DNA from: an uncultured Oscillospiraceae bacterium
Lineage (GTDB): Bacteria; Bacillota; Clostridia; Oscillospirales; Ruminococcaceae
NCBI GenBank assembly: GCA_910589145.1
Contig: CAJUSD010000004.1
Location: 111,490 to 175,489 of the forward strand
Direction: 5' to 3'
DNA: 64,000 bases
Shown: one piece after another, positions 35,219 to 43,425 of the stretch
Layout: each line of letters begins with the position of its first letter
How positions within the stretch are numbered: the stretch's first letter is position 1
Position numbers and translations under genes: made by a program
Notes under the pieces: model-generated
What the model was told of the DNA's origin: nothing
Databases searched by the model: none
The model's input: only the letters and a program-made list of their open reading frames with translations

Positions 35219-35647
35219 GTGGAGCAATTAAAAAAATATGGGCCTTTGATTAAGCAGATCAATGATGTATTTCAAAAAAATGTCAATAACTATATGCGGT
35301 CAGAGGATTTGACCATCGTTCAATTCGATACACTGCTGGCGCTTGACCAAAGTCCCCAAAAACAGCTTCCGCTGAAAATACTGGAACAGCGGCTCCATGT
35401 TGCCCAGTCAACGGCAGCGGGAATTGTCTCCCGCCTGGAACAAAAGGGGCTGGTGGAGGGATTGAGCGACGATTCAGACAAAAGAATCAAAGTAGTGCGT
35501 ATTACCCCGGCAGGTATGGAGAAAATCCAGGCCGGCGAACGCAGCCTGATGCAGGTGCAAAACTCCCTTTTATCTTTATCAAGGCTGACAGAAACGGAGC
35601 AGGATATTTTCTATGCACTGTTAAAGAAAATCTGCGACGCTTTATAA
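35219..35647 (+). CDS. MarR-family regulator
   Basis: 142 aa. Winged helix-turn-helix with LPLKILEQRLHVAQSTAAGIVSRLEQKGLVEGLSDDSDKRIKVVRIT (part residues 50-95), the DxRxxxV wing being DKRIKVV. Start codon is GTG 35219, set by GAGGAGG at 35201-35207. It is followed by a MATE gene on the same strand and preceded by its own operator, so it likely represses the pump until a drug-like ligand binds. Confidence 0.92.
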   Translation: MEQLKKYGPLIKQINDVFQKNVNNYMRSEDLTIVQFDTLLALDQSPQKQLPLKILEQRLHVAQSTAAGIVSRLEQKGLVEGLSDDSDKRIKVVRITPAGMEKIQAGERSLMQVQNSLLSLSRLTETEQDIFYALLKKICDAL

Positions 35648-35649
35648 TA

Positions 35650-35691
35650 TATCTATGATATCTGCCCGACAGCAGGCATTTATCATAGATA
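35650..35691. promoter_or_regulatory. Inverted repeat between marR and the MATE gene
   Basis: Perfect 11-bp arms (TATCTATGATA/TATCATAGATA) around an inner TGCC/GGCA stem. There is no T-run, so it could be an RNA processing or attenuation hairpin rather than a terminator. Confidence 0.5.
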
Positions 35692-35746
35692 ATTCAATCG
35701 CAAGCTGTTAAAAGCATGCTAACATTATAAGGAGGAATATTATAAT

Positions 35747-37138
35747 ATGGATCACAAAAATACTGCTTCGGCTTTTGGCTCTGTTTCCGTTCCAAGAGCT
35801 GTGCTTCAAAATGCCATCCCCGCGATGGCGGCTATGCTTATGGTGCTGATCTACAATCTGGCAGACACATTCTTCATTGGACAGACGCACAATGATATTC
35901 TGGTAGCGGCAGTATCCCTTGCAACGCCGGTATTCCTGATTTTTATGTCTGTTGGAACAATCTTCGGCATAGGGGGTACATCGGTAATATCCCGTGCCTT
36001 TGGGGAAGGAAGACCGGATTATGCCAAAAAGGTTTGTTCCTTTTGCATGTGGAGCTGTGTTGTGGTGGGCATCGCCCTGTCAGCTGCCTTTCTGATTTTT
36101 ATGGACCGGATATTAACTCTGGTGGGAGCCAGCTCTGACACATGGGGATCGACAAAAACCTATTTGACGGTTGTAGCTATTGGCGGTCCTTTTGTTTTGA
36201 TTTCCAACTGTTACTCCAACATCATTCGGGCAGAGGGACAGCCAGGCAGGGCGATGATCGGCCAGCTTCTGGGAAACCTGCTCAATGTTGTTCTGGACCC
36301 CATTATGATCCTGGCCTTTGGATGGGGGATCGCCGGAGCCGCCATTGCCACAGTAATCGGCAATATAGCGGGCGCCGGATATTATATCCTCTACTTTCTG
36401 AGAGGCAGATCCACACTGAGCATCCGCATTCAGGATTTTTCTATGAAGGACAGAATATGCAGCGGCGTATTGTCAATCGGAATTCCAGCCTCCCTGGGCT
36501 CCCTGCTGATGAGTGTATCGCAGATTATCGTCAACGCACAGATGGCAGGATACGAAGATATGGCGTTGGCGGGGATCGGTGTGGCTATGAAAGTCACCAT
36601 GATGACCGGAATGATTTGTATTGGCTTCGGGCAGGGAATCCAGCCGCTTTTGGGATTTTGCACAGGCGCGAAGCAGTGGGAGCGTTTTAAAAAAATTATG
36701 AAGTTTTCCATAATCTTTTCTCTGGGCCTGAGTTTGGCTATGACCTTCCTGTGCTATCTGCTCCGAGGACAAATTGTAGGAGCATTTCTCACGGAACCGG
36801 CAGCCTTTGACTATGCGGTGAGCTTTACCAATATTCTGCTGACCACCAGCTTCCTGTTCGGCGTGTTTTATGTGCTGGTCAACGCTTTGCAGGCAATGGG
36901 GGCAGCCGGCCCCGCTCTGATTGTAAACCTGAGCCGACAGGGGCTCATTTATATTCCGGCGCTGTTCCTCTTACAGGCGATTTTAGGGGTGACAGGGCTT
37001 GTATGGGCGCAGCCGGCTGCCGATTTTCTGTCTACACTGCTGGTTGCGGTGCTGTATCTGCGAACTACCCGGAAAATGGCAGGGGAAAATCCTGATAAAA
37101 GGGACGATGCCCTTGAACCGGCGAAGGGTGGCGTATAA
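35747..37138 (+). CDS. MATE-family multidrug/Na+ or H+ antiporter
   Basis: 463 aa with twelve hydrophobic segments in two similar halves. Family stretches include AIPAMAAMLMVLIYNLADTFFIG, GIGGTSVISRAFGEGR and GAAIATVIGNIAG. AAGGAGG precedes ATG 35747. Its place after a MarR gene points to inducible drug efflux; the exported compound is unknown. Confidence 0.93.
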   Translation: MDHKNTASAFGSVSVPRAVLQNAIPAMAAMLMVLIYNLADTFFIGQTHNDILVAAVSLATPVFLIFMSVGTIFGIGGTSVISRAFGEGRPDYAKKVCSFCMWSCVVVGIALSAAFLIFMDRILTLVGASSDTWGSTKTYLTVVAIGGPFVLISNCYSNIIRAEGQPGRAMIGQLLGNLLNVVLDPIMILAFGWGIAGAAIATVIGNIAGAGYYILYFLRGRSTLSIRIQDFSMKDRICSGVLSIGIPASLGSLLMSVSQIIVNAQMAGYEDMALAGIGVAMKVTMMTGMICIGFGQGIQPLLGFCTGAKQWERFKKIMKFSIIFSLGLSLAMTFLCYLLRGQIVGAFLTEPAAFDYAVSFTNILLTTSFLFGVFYVLVNALQAMGAAGPALIVNLSRQGLIYIPALFLLQAILGVTGLVWAQPAADFLSTLLVAVLYLRTTRKMAGENPDKRDDALEPAKGGV

Positions 37139-37146
37139 CATGGATC

Positions 37147-37182
37147 CGGCTGTAGCACCATGAAAGGGTTACAGCCGATTTT
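37147..37182 (+). terminator. Intrinsic terminator after the MATE gene
   Basis: CGGCTGTA and TTACAGCCG pair around a loop, followed by ATTTTTCTG. Confidence 0.7.
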
Positions 37183-37308
37183 TCTGCTGCTTTTCAATTT
37201 TAGTTTTCGATGATTTACTTTGTTTTTGTATATTGTTTAAAAAGGCGGTTCACATCTTTCTGCTTTTGTGTTAAAATGGACAAAGACAAATCTGACCCCC
37301 ATCCTTAT

Positions 37309-37468
37309 AGCCTGTATTCACAACCGCTGTACGCCGTCTGGCTGATCTTTTTCCCGCCATACTGCGTCGGTTTCCCTTGCCATACGTCGGTATGGCTGCG
37401 GAAAATCTCCTTGTCTGACGGGAAAAATCCTCGTCCATCCGGCATCCCTCGGTTATGAATACAGGTTC
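37309..37468. repeat. 160-bp inverted-terminal-repeat element M, copy 2
   Basis: Ends AGCCTGTATTCACAACCG and CGGTTATGAATACAGG are inverted repeats with one mismatch. Layout and length equal copy 1 at 1369. The inner hairpin is CCATAC-gtc-GTATGG inside TTTCC/GGAAA, where copy 1 has CATCC/GGATG inside AAAAATCC/GGATTTTT: sequence differs, pairing is kept. It ends about 30 bases before the gene at 37496. Confidence 0.78.
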
Positions 37469-37495
37469 TTACTTTGGAAAGAAGGCTGAAAAATC

Positions 37496-38527
37496 ATGCA
37501 ATTGGATATTACAAAGCATTTGGAAAATGTTGAGAAGATCATCGCATCCCATCAAATCGCGTCTGGCCAATACAGCCGCTGGATTTGGCAGGACAAAACA
37601 GAAAGCAGGAATTTGGGCATTAATGAATATGGCTGCGCAGATGCGGCGAATATTTTGTATATGATTGGCCTCTTTCCATCTCAGGCAGGAGAGCGCGAGA
37701 AATGGATTGCCGCCCTCCAAAATCTTCAGCACCCCGAAACCGGGCTGTTTGTAGAGGCAACTCACCATCCAATTCATACCACAGCCCATTGCATTGCCGC
37801 ATTGGAGCTTTTTGAACAGAAGGCCAAATATCCCTTAAAGGATTTAAAGCCTTACTTGGAAAAAGAAAAACTGTATCAACTTTTAAATGGCCTGGACTGG
37901 TTGGAAAACCCCTGGACAGCTTCCCATCAGGGCGCAGGTATATTTGCGGCTCTGGTTCTCCAGGGAGACGCGGACAGTGTTTGGCGGGACTGGTATTTTA
38001 AATGGTTCTGGGATGAACAGGACCCATCAACTGGATTTTGGAAGAAAGGTTGTGTAAAGCCAATTGCTCAGGGGGATTCTTTCTCCGGTACAGGGTTGAA
38101 ACCCTCTGTATTCCCCTTTTTGGCGGGCTCATTCCACTACCTTTTCAATCATGAATACGCCCATATGCCCATCCGTTTCCCGGAAAAGATGATTGACACC
38201 TGTTTGGATATCTTCCATCACAGCCAATGGGAACGTCTGGGAAAAAGCGTTTCCTTTGCGGAAATTGACTGGGTTTACTGCCTGACCAGGTCTGGGCGGC
38301 AGTGTCATTACCGATTTGACGATATCAAACAAGCTCTGAGGAAATTTGCAAAATCCTATATAGATTATCTCTATTCCCTCGACCCTCTTACAGACGACGG
38401 GTTGAATGATTTGCATACATTATTTGGTTCAGTGTGCGCCTTGGCGGAATTACAGGCAGCACTGCCAGGGGAAATCCGTTCTGAAAAGCCCTTAAAACTG
38501 GTGCTTGACCGCAGGCCGTTTATTTAA
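37496..38527 (+). CDS. Alpha/alpha-toroid-like protein of unknown function
   Basis: 343 aa, no signal peptide. Helical repeats such as HPETGLFVEATHHPIHTTAHCIAALELF and DPSTGFWKKG recall the prenyltransferase/terpene-cyclase or glycoside-hydrolase alpha/alpha toroids, with many aromatic residues and conserved-looking His and Trp, but I do not recognise a family. The reading frame ends 22 bases before the GH3 start at 38550, so the two are probably cotranscribed and a role in sugar handling is possible. The start at 37496 lies within 30 bases of element M copy 2. Confidence 0.6.
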   Translation: MQLDITKHLENVEKIIASHQIASGQYSRWIWQDKTESRNLGINEYGCADAANILYMIGLFPSQAGEREKWIAALQNLQHPETGLFVEATHHPIHTTAHCIAALELFEQKAKYPLKDLKPYLEKEKLYQLLNGLDWLENPWTASHQGAGIFAALVLQGDADSVWRDWYFKWFWDEQDPSTGFWKKGCVKPIAQGDSFSGTGLKPSVFPFLAGSFHYLFNHEYAHMPIRFPEKMIDTCLDIFHHSQWERLGKSVSFAEIDWVYCLTRSGRQCHYRFDDIKQALRKFAKSYIDYLYSLDPLTDDGLNDLHTLFGSVCALAELQAALPGEIRSEKPLKLVLDRRPFI

Positions 38528-38549
38528 AAGCAGAAAAGAGGATGTACAT

Positions 38550-41063
38550 ATGGAACGATATATTCTTGAACTTCCACAGGATTCTCTCATTATTACAATC
38601 CAGCGGGAGGAACCGCCTCTGGTTTTCCTGCAATATTTAAAGTCAGCTTTCCGAACAAGGGTAACACGGGCGGAACGCAAGGGGGACTCTATCGCCGTTT
38701 TGACTAATTTCCGTTTTCATCTGGAAGATCGCCATATTCTTACCATCACCAAGACGGAAAGGGGATTGGAATGCAGTGGGAGCATTTATAAAATTGGCCC
38801 TGTGTCTGGTATTGCTGCCCCCTATCACGGCGCAACCCGCTATGATGAAATGAAACAGGAACTTTCATCCCACAAAGTCCCGAAAAAGGTTTCCCGCACC
38901 CCAAAACAGATAGAGGAAGCAGTCAATGAACTTTTAGGGAAAATGACCCTGGAAGAAAAGATCGGTCAGATGTCACAGTCAGGGGGGCTGGATACCTCCT
39001 CTATCGGCAATCCCATTGGAGGCCAGCCAGCAATGCAGCGCATTGAAAAGGGGGAAATTGGTTCTATCATTCATCAGGGGCTGCATCCTGAATTGGCGTA
39101 TGCTCTTCAAAAACAAGCTGTGGAACATTCCCGCCTTAAAATTCCTCTGATTTTCTGTCAGGATGTCATCCATGGTTATCAAACAGTCCTGCCTATCCCG
39201 CTGGCTTGGTCCTGCTCCTTTGACCCGGATGCGGTACAAAAGGGGGCGGCTATGGCAGCGGCAGAGGCTTCCACTGCAGGACTGATGTACGCCTTTTCCC
39301 CTATGCTGGATATTGCCCGCGATCCCCGGTGGGGACGAATTGCAGAAGGCCATGGCGAAGATCCTTACTTAGACGGAAAAATGGCAGAGGCAGTTGTGAA
39401 AGGCTTCCAAGGTGATATAGAAAACGGTTATTCCAATGACTCTGTTGCAGCTTGCCTCAAACATTTTGTGGGATACGGCGCGGCTGAGGGTGGACGGGAT
39501 TATAATACAGTAGAAATCTCTGATACAACCCTCCACAATATGTACCTTCCTCCCTTCAAGGCAGGAGTGGAAGCAGGAGCTTCTTCGGTGATGAGTTCCT
39601 TTAATATTATGAACGGTGAACCGGTTTCGGGAAATGAAACGATTCTCAAAGGAATTCTTCGGGAGGAGCTGGGTTTTAAGGGCGTTTTGATTTCAGACTA
39701 TGCAGCAGTAGATGAGATCTGTCTCCACAGTGGAGCAGAGGATTCCAAAGAAGCAGCAGAACTTTCGGCCAATGCTTCCATGGATATTGAAATGGGAACC
39801 AGTGATTTTAACCAGTATCTTCCCCAGCTTCTACAGGAGGGAAAAGTTTCCCTCGAAACAATTGACAATGCTGTCCGCAGGATTCTGCGGTTGAAATTTG
39901 CCCTTGGGATTATGGATGACCCATACCGCTATCTGCGTCCCTCTCTGATGGAGGAGCGTCTCTTTTCAGCAGAACACCGTCAAACCGCTTTGGAAATGGC
40001 AGAAAAATCCATTGTCCTGCTGAAAAATGAAGGCGTTCTGCCTGTCAGGAAGTCCCATCGGATCGCCGTAATCGGACCTATGGCAGATTCAACAGATCTG
40101 CTTGGAACCTGGCAGTTTACCGACTATGAAGCGGATACTGTCACGATTGCACAGGGACTGCGGAATGAGGGCTATAATGTTTCCGTTACACAGGGCTGCC
40201 ATATTCATGAGCCGCTTTTAGGGGGATTGGAAAGAGCAAAGTCCGCTGCATACAAGGCAGATGTTGTGATCCTGGCTCTTGGCGAGGATTCCAGCATGAG
40301 CGGGGAAGCGGCAAGCCGTCAAAGCATTTCCATTCCTCAGCCCCAGTTGGATTTGGTTCAGGAGGTCAGGCGTACTGGCAGGCCAATGATTGCAGTTCTA
40401 ATTAACGGGCGGCCTTTGGATCTGAATTGGCTGAATGATAATGTTCATGGGATTGTGGAGGCTTGGTTCCCGGGTTCTATGGGCGGCGATGCAATTGCGC
40501 GCGTGTTGTCTGGAACCTATAACCCCACCGCTCATCTGTCTGTTTCTTTTCCGGTTCATCAGGGACAGATTCCTGTTTACTACAACCATTTTTCCACAGC
40601 CCGTTCTCTGACAGATGAAAATAAGGATGCTAAATTTATCTCCAAATATCTGGATGGCCCAAATGAGCCTTTATTCCCATTTGGATTTGGATTAAGTTAT
40701 TCTTCTTTCCAATGTTCCGAATTAAAACTGGACAGGGATATTTTATCAGAAGACACTCCCATCCATATTTCCACTGAGATTACAAATTCCAGCAAAACAG
40801 CAGGAAAGGCTCTCGTCCAGCTTTATATTAGGGATGTAAAAGGCAGTATTGTCCGTCCTGTTAAGGAGCTAAAAGGTTTTCAACAGATTTTTCTGGACTC
40901 TGGGGAAAAGAAAACAGCCTCCTTTATGATTACTGAGGAAATGGTTCGGTTTTATACAAAAAGAAAGTTATGGGAGTCTGAAGCTGGAGAATTTATTGCT
41001 ATGGTTGGGCTTTCTTCAAAAGATGAAGATTTGCTCAAGGCTTCCTTCCGGCTTGAAAAATAG
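38550..41063 (+). CDS. Glycoside hydrolase family 3 (beta-glucosidase-type) enzyme
   Basis: 837 aa, no signal peptide. An unassigned N-terminal beta domain (about 1-120) precedes a GH3 barrel starting at LLGKMTLEEKIGQM, with DIARDPRWGRIAEGHGEDPYL, KHFVGYGAAEGGRDY and the nucleophile Asp383 in GVLISDYAAV; then the alpha/beta sandwich (VLLKNEGVLP, VIGPMADS) and a fibronectin-III-like C-terminus (VQLYIRDVKGSIVRPVKELKGF). GH3 enzymes remove beta-linked glucose, xylose or similar from non-reducing ends. ATG 38550 is chosen for the AAAAGAGGA site just before it; an in-frame TTG at 38505 overlaps the previous gene. Confidence 0.92.
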   Translation: MERYILELPQDSLIITIQREEPPLVFLQYLKSAFRTRVTRAERKGDSIAVLTNFRFHLEDRHILTITKTERGLECSGSIYKIGPVSGIAAPYHGATRYDEMKQELSSHKVPKKVSRTPKQIEEAVNELLGKMTLEEKIGQMSQSGGLDTSSIGNPIGGQPAMQRIEKGEIGSIIHQGLHPELAYALQKQAVEHSRLKIPLIFCQDVIHGYQTVLPIPLAWSCSFDPDAVQKGAAMAAAEASTAGLMYAFSPMLDIARDPRWGRIAEGHGEDPYLDGKMAEAVVKGFQGDIENGYSNDSVAACLKHFVGYGAAEGGRDYNTVEISDTTLHNMYLPPFKAGVEAGASSVMSSFNIMNGEPVSGNETILKGILREELGFKGVLISDYAAVDEICLHSGAEDSKEAAELSANASMDIEMGTSDFNQYLPQLLQEGKVSLETIDNAVRRILRLKFALGIMDDPYRYLRPSLMEERLFSAEHRQTALEMAEKSIVLLKNEGVLPVRKSHRIAVIGPMADSTDLLGTWQFTDYEADTVTIAQGLRNEGYNVSVTQGCHIHEPLLGGLERAKSAAYKADVVILALGEDSSMSGEAASRQSISIPQPQLDLVQEVRRTGRPMIAVLINGRPLDLNWLNDNVHGIVEAWFPGSMGGDAIARVLSGTYNPTAHLSVSFPVHQGQIPVYYNHFSTARSLTDENKDAKFISKYLDGPNEPLFPFGFGLSYSSFQCSELKLDRDILSEDTPIHISTEITNSSKTAGKALVQLYIRDVKGSIVRPVKELKGFQQIFLDSGEKKTASFMITEEMVRFYTKRKLWESEAGEFIAMVGLSSKDEDLLKASFRLEK

Positions 41064-41099
41064 AAATCATCGGCCCTTAATATAAATTTAATTTTAAAT

Positions 41100-41142
41100 G
41101 CAGCCCCCAAAAGGTAGATTCCTTTTGGGGGCTGCTATTTCT
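41100..41142. terminator. Bidirectional intrinsic terminator
   Basis: GCAGCCCCCAAAAGG pairs perfectly with CCTTTTGGGGGCTGC across six bases; it separates the convergent GH3 and AIM24 genes. Confidence 0.85.
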
Positions 41143-41153
41143 TTAATAAAAAT

Positions 41154-41837
41154 TCAATTTGTACTAGATGGCAGATATGGCCGTAACGACCCGGCTACAG
41201 CACTGATCGGCATGGTCTGTAAATAAATTTCTCCTGGTCCTGTAACAACAGTATTAAACAATCCTTCTCCGCCAAACAGAATATTTTTTACACCTGGAAC
41301 AGTGACAATATCCATCTGGCATGATTCCGACATTGCCGCCAGATAACCAGTATCCACAACTATTGATTCCCCACTGCCTAAAGAATAATGTACTGCGTAA
41401 CCGTCAATCTCAATAAAAGCCTTTCCATTTCCAGAAAGCTTTTGCATAATGAAACCTTCTCCGCCAAATAAACCCTTCCCAAGTTTTTTCTGGAAGGCTA
41501 TTGACAGTTCCACACTTTCCTCAGAAGCCAGGAAACCACTCTTCTGTACAATCATCCCGCTTCCAGGGCCAACATCAACCGCCATAATGGAGCCTGGGAA
41601 ACTGGAAGCAAAGGCTATCATCCCTTCCCCGTTCATTGCAGTATATCGATTCTGAAATATGCCCTCGCCGGAAAACATCCTGCCAATTACTTTGGAAATC
41701 CCCCCATTAGAAACTGTCTCCATTTTCATGTTGGGTGACATCCAGCTCATAGAGCCTCTTTCTGTAATCATACTTTCTCCGCTTTGCAGATGGCAGATCA
41801 CTACTGGGAGACTTCCGCCTTCAATTCTGTATTGCAT
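41154..41837 (-). CDS. AIM24/TIGR00266-family protein
   Basis: 227 aa, a glycine-rich all-beta protein of the AIM24 family (MQYRIEGGSLPVVICHLQSGE, MSWMSPNMKMET, GEGIFQNRYTA, GPGEIYLQTM). Bacterial members are cytoplasmic and uncharacterised; the mitochondrial namesake helps inner-membrane organisation. AGGAGG precedes ATG 41837. No clear partner gene. Confidence 0.88.
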   Translation of the reverse strand: MQYRIEGGSLPVVICHLQSGESMITERGSMSWMSPNMKMETVSNGGISKVIGRMFSGEGIFQNRYTAMNGEGMIAFASSFPGSIMAVDVGPGSGMIVQKSGFLASEESVELSIAFQKKLGKGLFGGEGFIMQKLSGNGKAFIEIDGYAVHYSLGSGESIVVDTGYLAAMSESCQMDIVTVPGVKNILFGGEGLFNTVVTGPGEIYLQTMPISAVAGSLRPYLPSSTN

Positions 41838-41965
41838 TTCTTTTCCGCTCCTCCTGATTTAATAATGGAAACTTTGAAAAAAACAGTCTGTAGAGCCTTT
41901 AAAACCTAGCCTATTCGTTTTAAGCTGCATTCGTCTAAGGATGTGTACGCATATCTGCTTTTCCC

Positions 41966-43285
41966 TTAACCTTTTTCCCTTAATCTCTGATATTCCTCCA
42001 ACATTTTACGGCGGTATTGTAAGGCCGCCTGTTCATTTTTATTATCCCCAAATTGATAATAGACTTTATCTTTAATGTCGTCAGGCAGATACTGCTGTTC
42101 AACATAATGACAGGGGAAATCATGGGGATATTGATAGAACTGCCCCTTCACTGCCACATCATCGCCGTCATAATGTTTATTCTGAAGCTGGCGTGGAAAA
42201 CCAACCCCTTTTCCCTCCCGGATATCGGCAAGCGCTGCATCTATCGCTAAATAGGAACTATTAGATTTAGGCGAAGTTGCCAGTAAAACAACAGCCTCTG
42301 CCAAAGGAATCCTTGCCTCCGGCAGGCCAAGCTGAACAGCGGCATCCACGCAAGCCTTTACAATCGTGATAGCTTGTGGATAAGCCATTCCGATATCTTC
42401 ACAGGCAATTACAAGCAGCCTTCGGCAGGGTGAGAGCAGATCTCCTGCCTCCAGCAGCCTGCCAAGATAATGTAAAGCGGCATTTTCATCTGAACCGCGA
42501 ATGGATTTTTGCAAGGCAGATAACAAATCGTAATGCTGGTCTCCATCCCGGTCATATTTCATAGCGCTCCGTTGGGAAACCTCCTGAGCGTCTGCCAATG
42601 TCACCAGATAATGGATTCCGTCATATTCCTCCGATGAAGATACACCGCCGCTTATAGCGGCCAGCGCAAGCATTTCTACTGCGTTTATAGATTTACGGAC
42701 ATCCCCGCCACAGCTTGAAGCAATATGTTTTGCAACCCCTTCTTCCAGTTCAAAAACTGCGCTGTATTCCTCGGAAACGGTCGAAAATGCCCGCTGTACA
42801 GCCCGCTGGACTTCTTCCGGTTCAACTGCTTTAAATTCAAATACGGTCGAACGGCTTAAAATAGCATTATACACATAGAAATAAGGATTTTCCGTTGTAG
42901 ATGCAATTAAGGTGATCCGCCCATTTTCTATATATTCCAACAGGGTTTGCTGTTGTTTTTTGTTTAAATACTGAATTTCATCCAGGTAAAGAATAACACC
43001 GTTCATTCCTGAAATGGTTTCTGTCCGCTCCATAACTTCTTTGATATCTGCTGTAGATGCAGTTGTCCCATTTAAACGGCATAGTTCTTTTCCGGCTTTT
43101 GCGGCAATGATTCGTGCAACTGTTGTTTTACCTACCCCGGACGGACCGTAGAAGATAAGGTTAGGGATATTTCCGGTGTCTACAATCCGCCGCAGAACCT
43201 TCCCAGGCGATAAAAGATGCTGCTGTCCAACTACATCGTCTAATGTTTTGGGACGTAACCGATCCGCTAATGGGGCCTGCGCCAT
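41966..43285 (-). CDS. rarA: Replication-associated recombination protein A (AAA+ ATPase)
   Basis: 439 aa. Opening MAQAPLADRLRPKTLDDVVGQQHLL is diagnostic; Walker A is FYGPSGVGKTTVARI, Walker B ILYLDEIQYLN, sensor ASTTENPYF, and the C-terminal tetramerisation part includes RGSDENAALHYLGRLLEAGD and RLLVIACEDIGMAYP. RarA/MgsA acts at stalled forks. ATG 43285 is chosen because a GAGGAG site precedes it and the family starts there; the frame continues 24 codons further upstream. Divergent from the PBP gene. Confidence 0.95.
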   Translation of the reverse strand: MAQAPLADRLRPKTLDDVVGQQHLLSPGKVLRRIVDTGNIPNLIFYGPSGVGKTTVARIIAAKAGKELCRLNGTTASTADIKEVMERTETISGMNGVILYLDEIQYLNKKQQQTLLEYIENGRITLIASTTENPYFYVYNAILSRSTVFEFKAVEPEEVQRAVQRAFSTVSEEYSAVFELEEGVAKHIASSCGGDVRKSINAVEMLALAAISGGVSSSEEYDGIHYLVTLADAQEVSQRSAMKYDRDGDQHYDLLSALQKSIRGSDENAALHYLGRLLEAGDLLSPCRRLLVIACEDIGMAYPQAITIVKACVDAAVQLGLPEARIPLAEAVVLLATSPKSNSSYLAIDAALADIREGKGVGFPRQLQNKHYDGDDVAVKGQFYQYPHDFPCHYVEQQYLPDDIKDKVYYQFGDNKNEQAALQYRRKMLEEYQRLREKG

Positions 43286-43425
43286 ATTTTTTACCTCCTC
43301 ATTTTTGGAAAAGTTAAGAAACATTTCTATTATACTCCCAAACCCCACACACGACAACTTTTTTATTTAAAGTCTGTAAAAAACATGAAAAATGTGGCAA
43401 CCTAATCCCCAAAGGGGGATATTAT

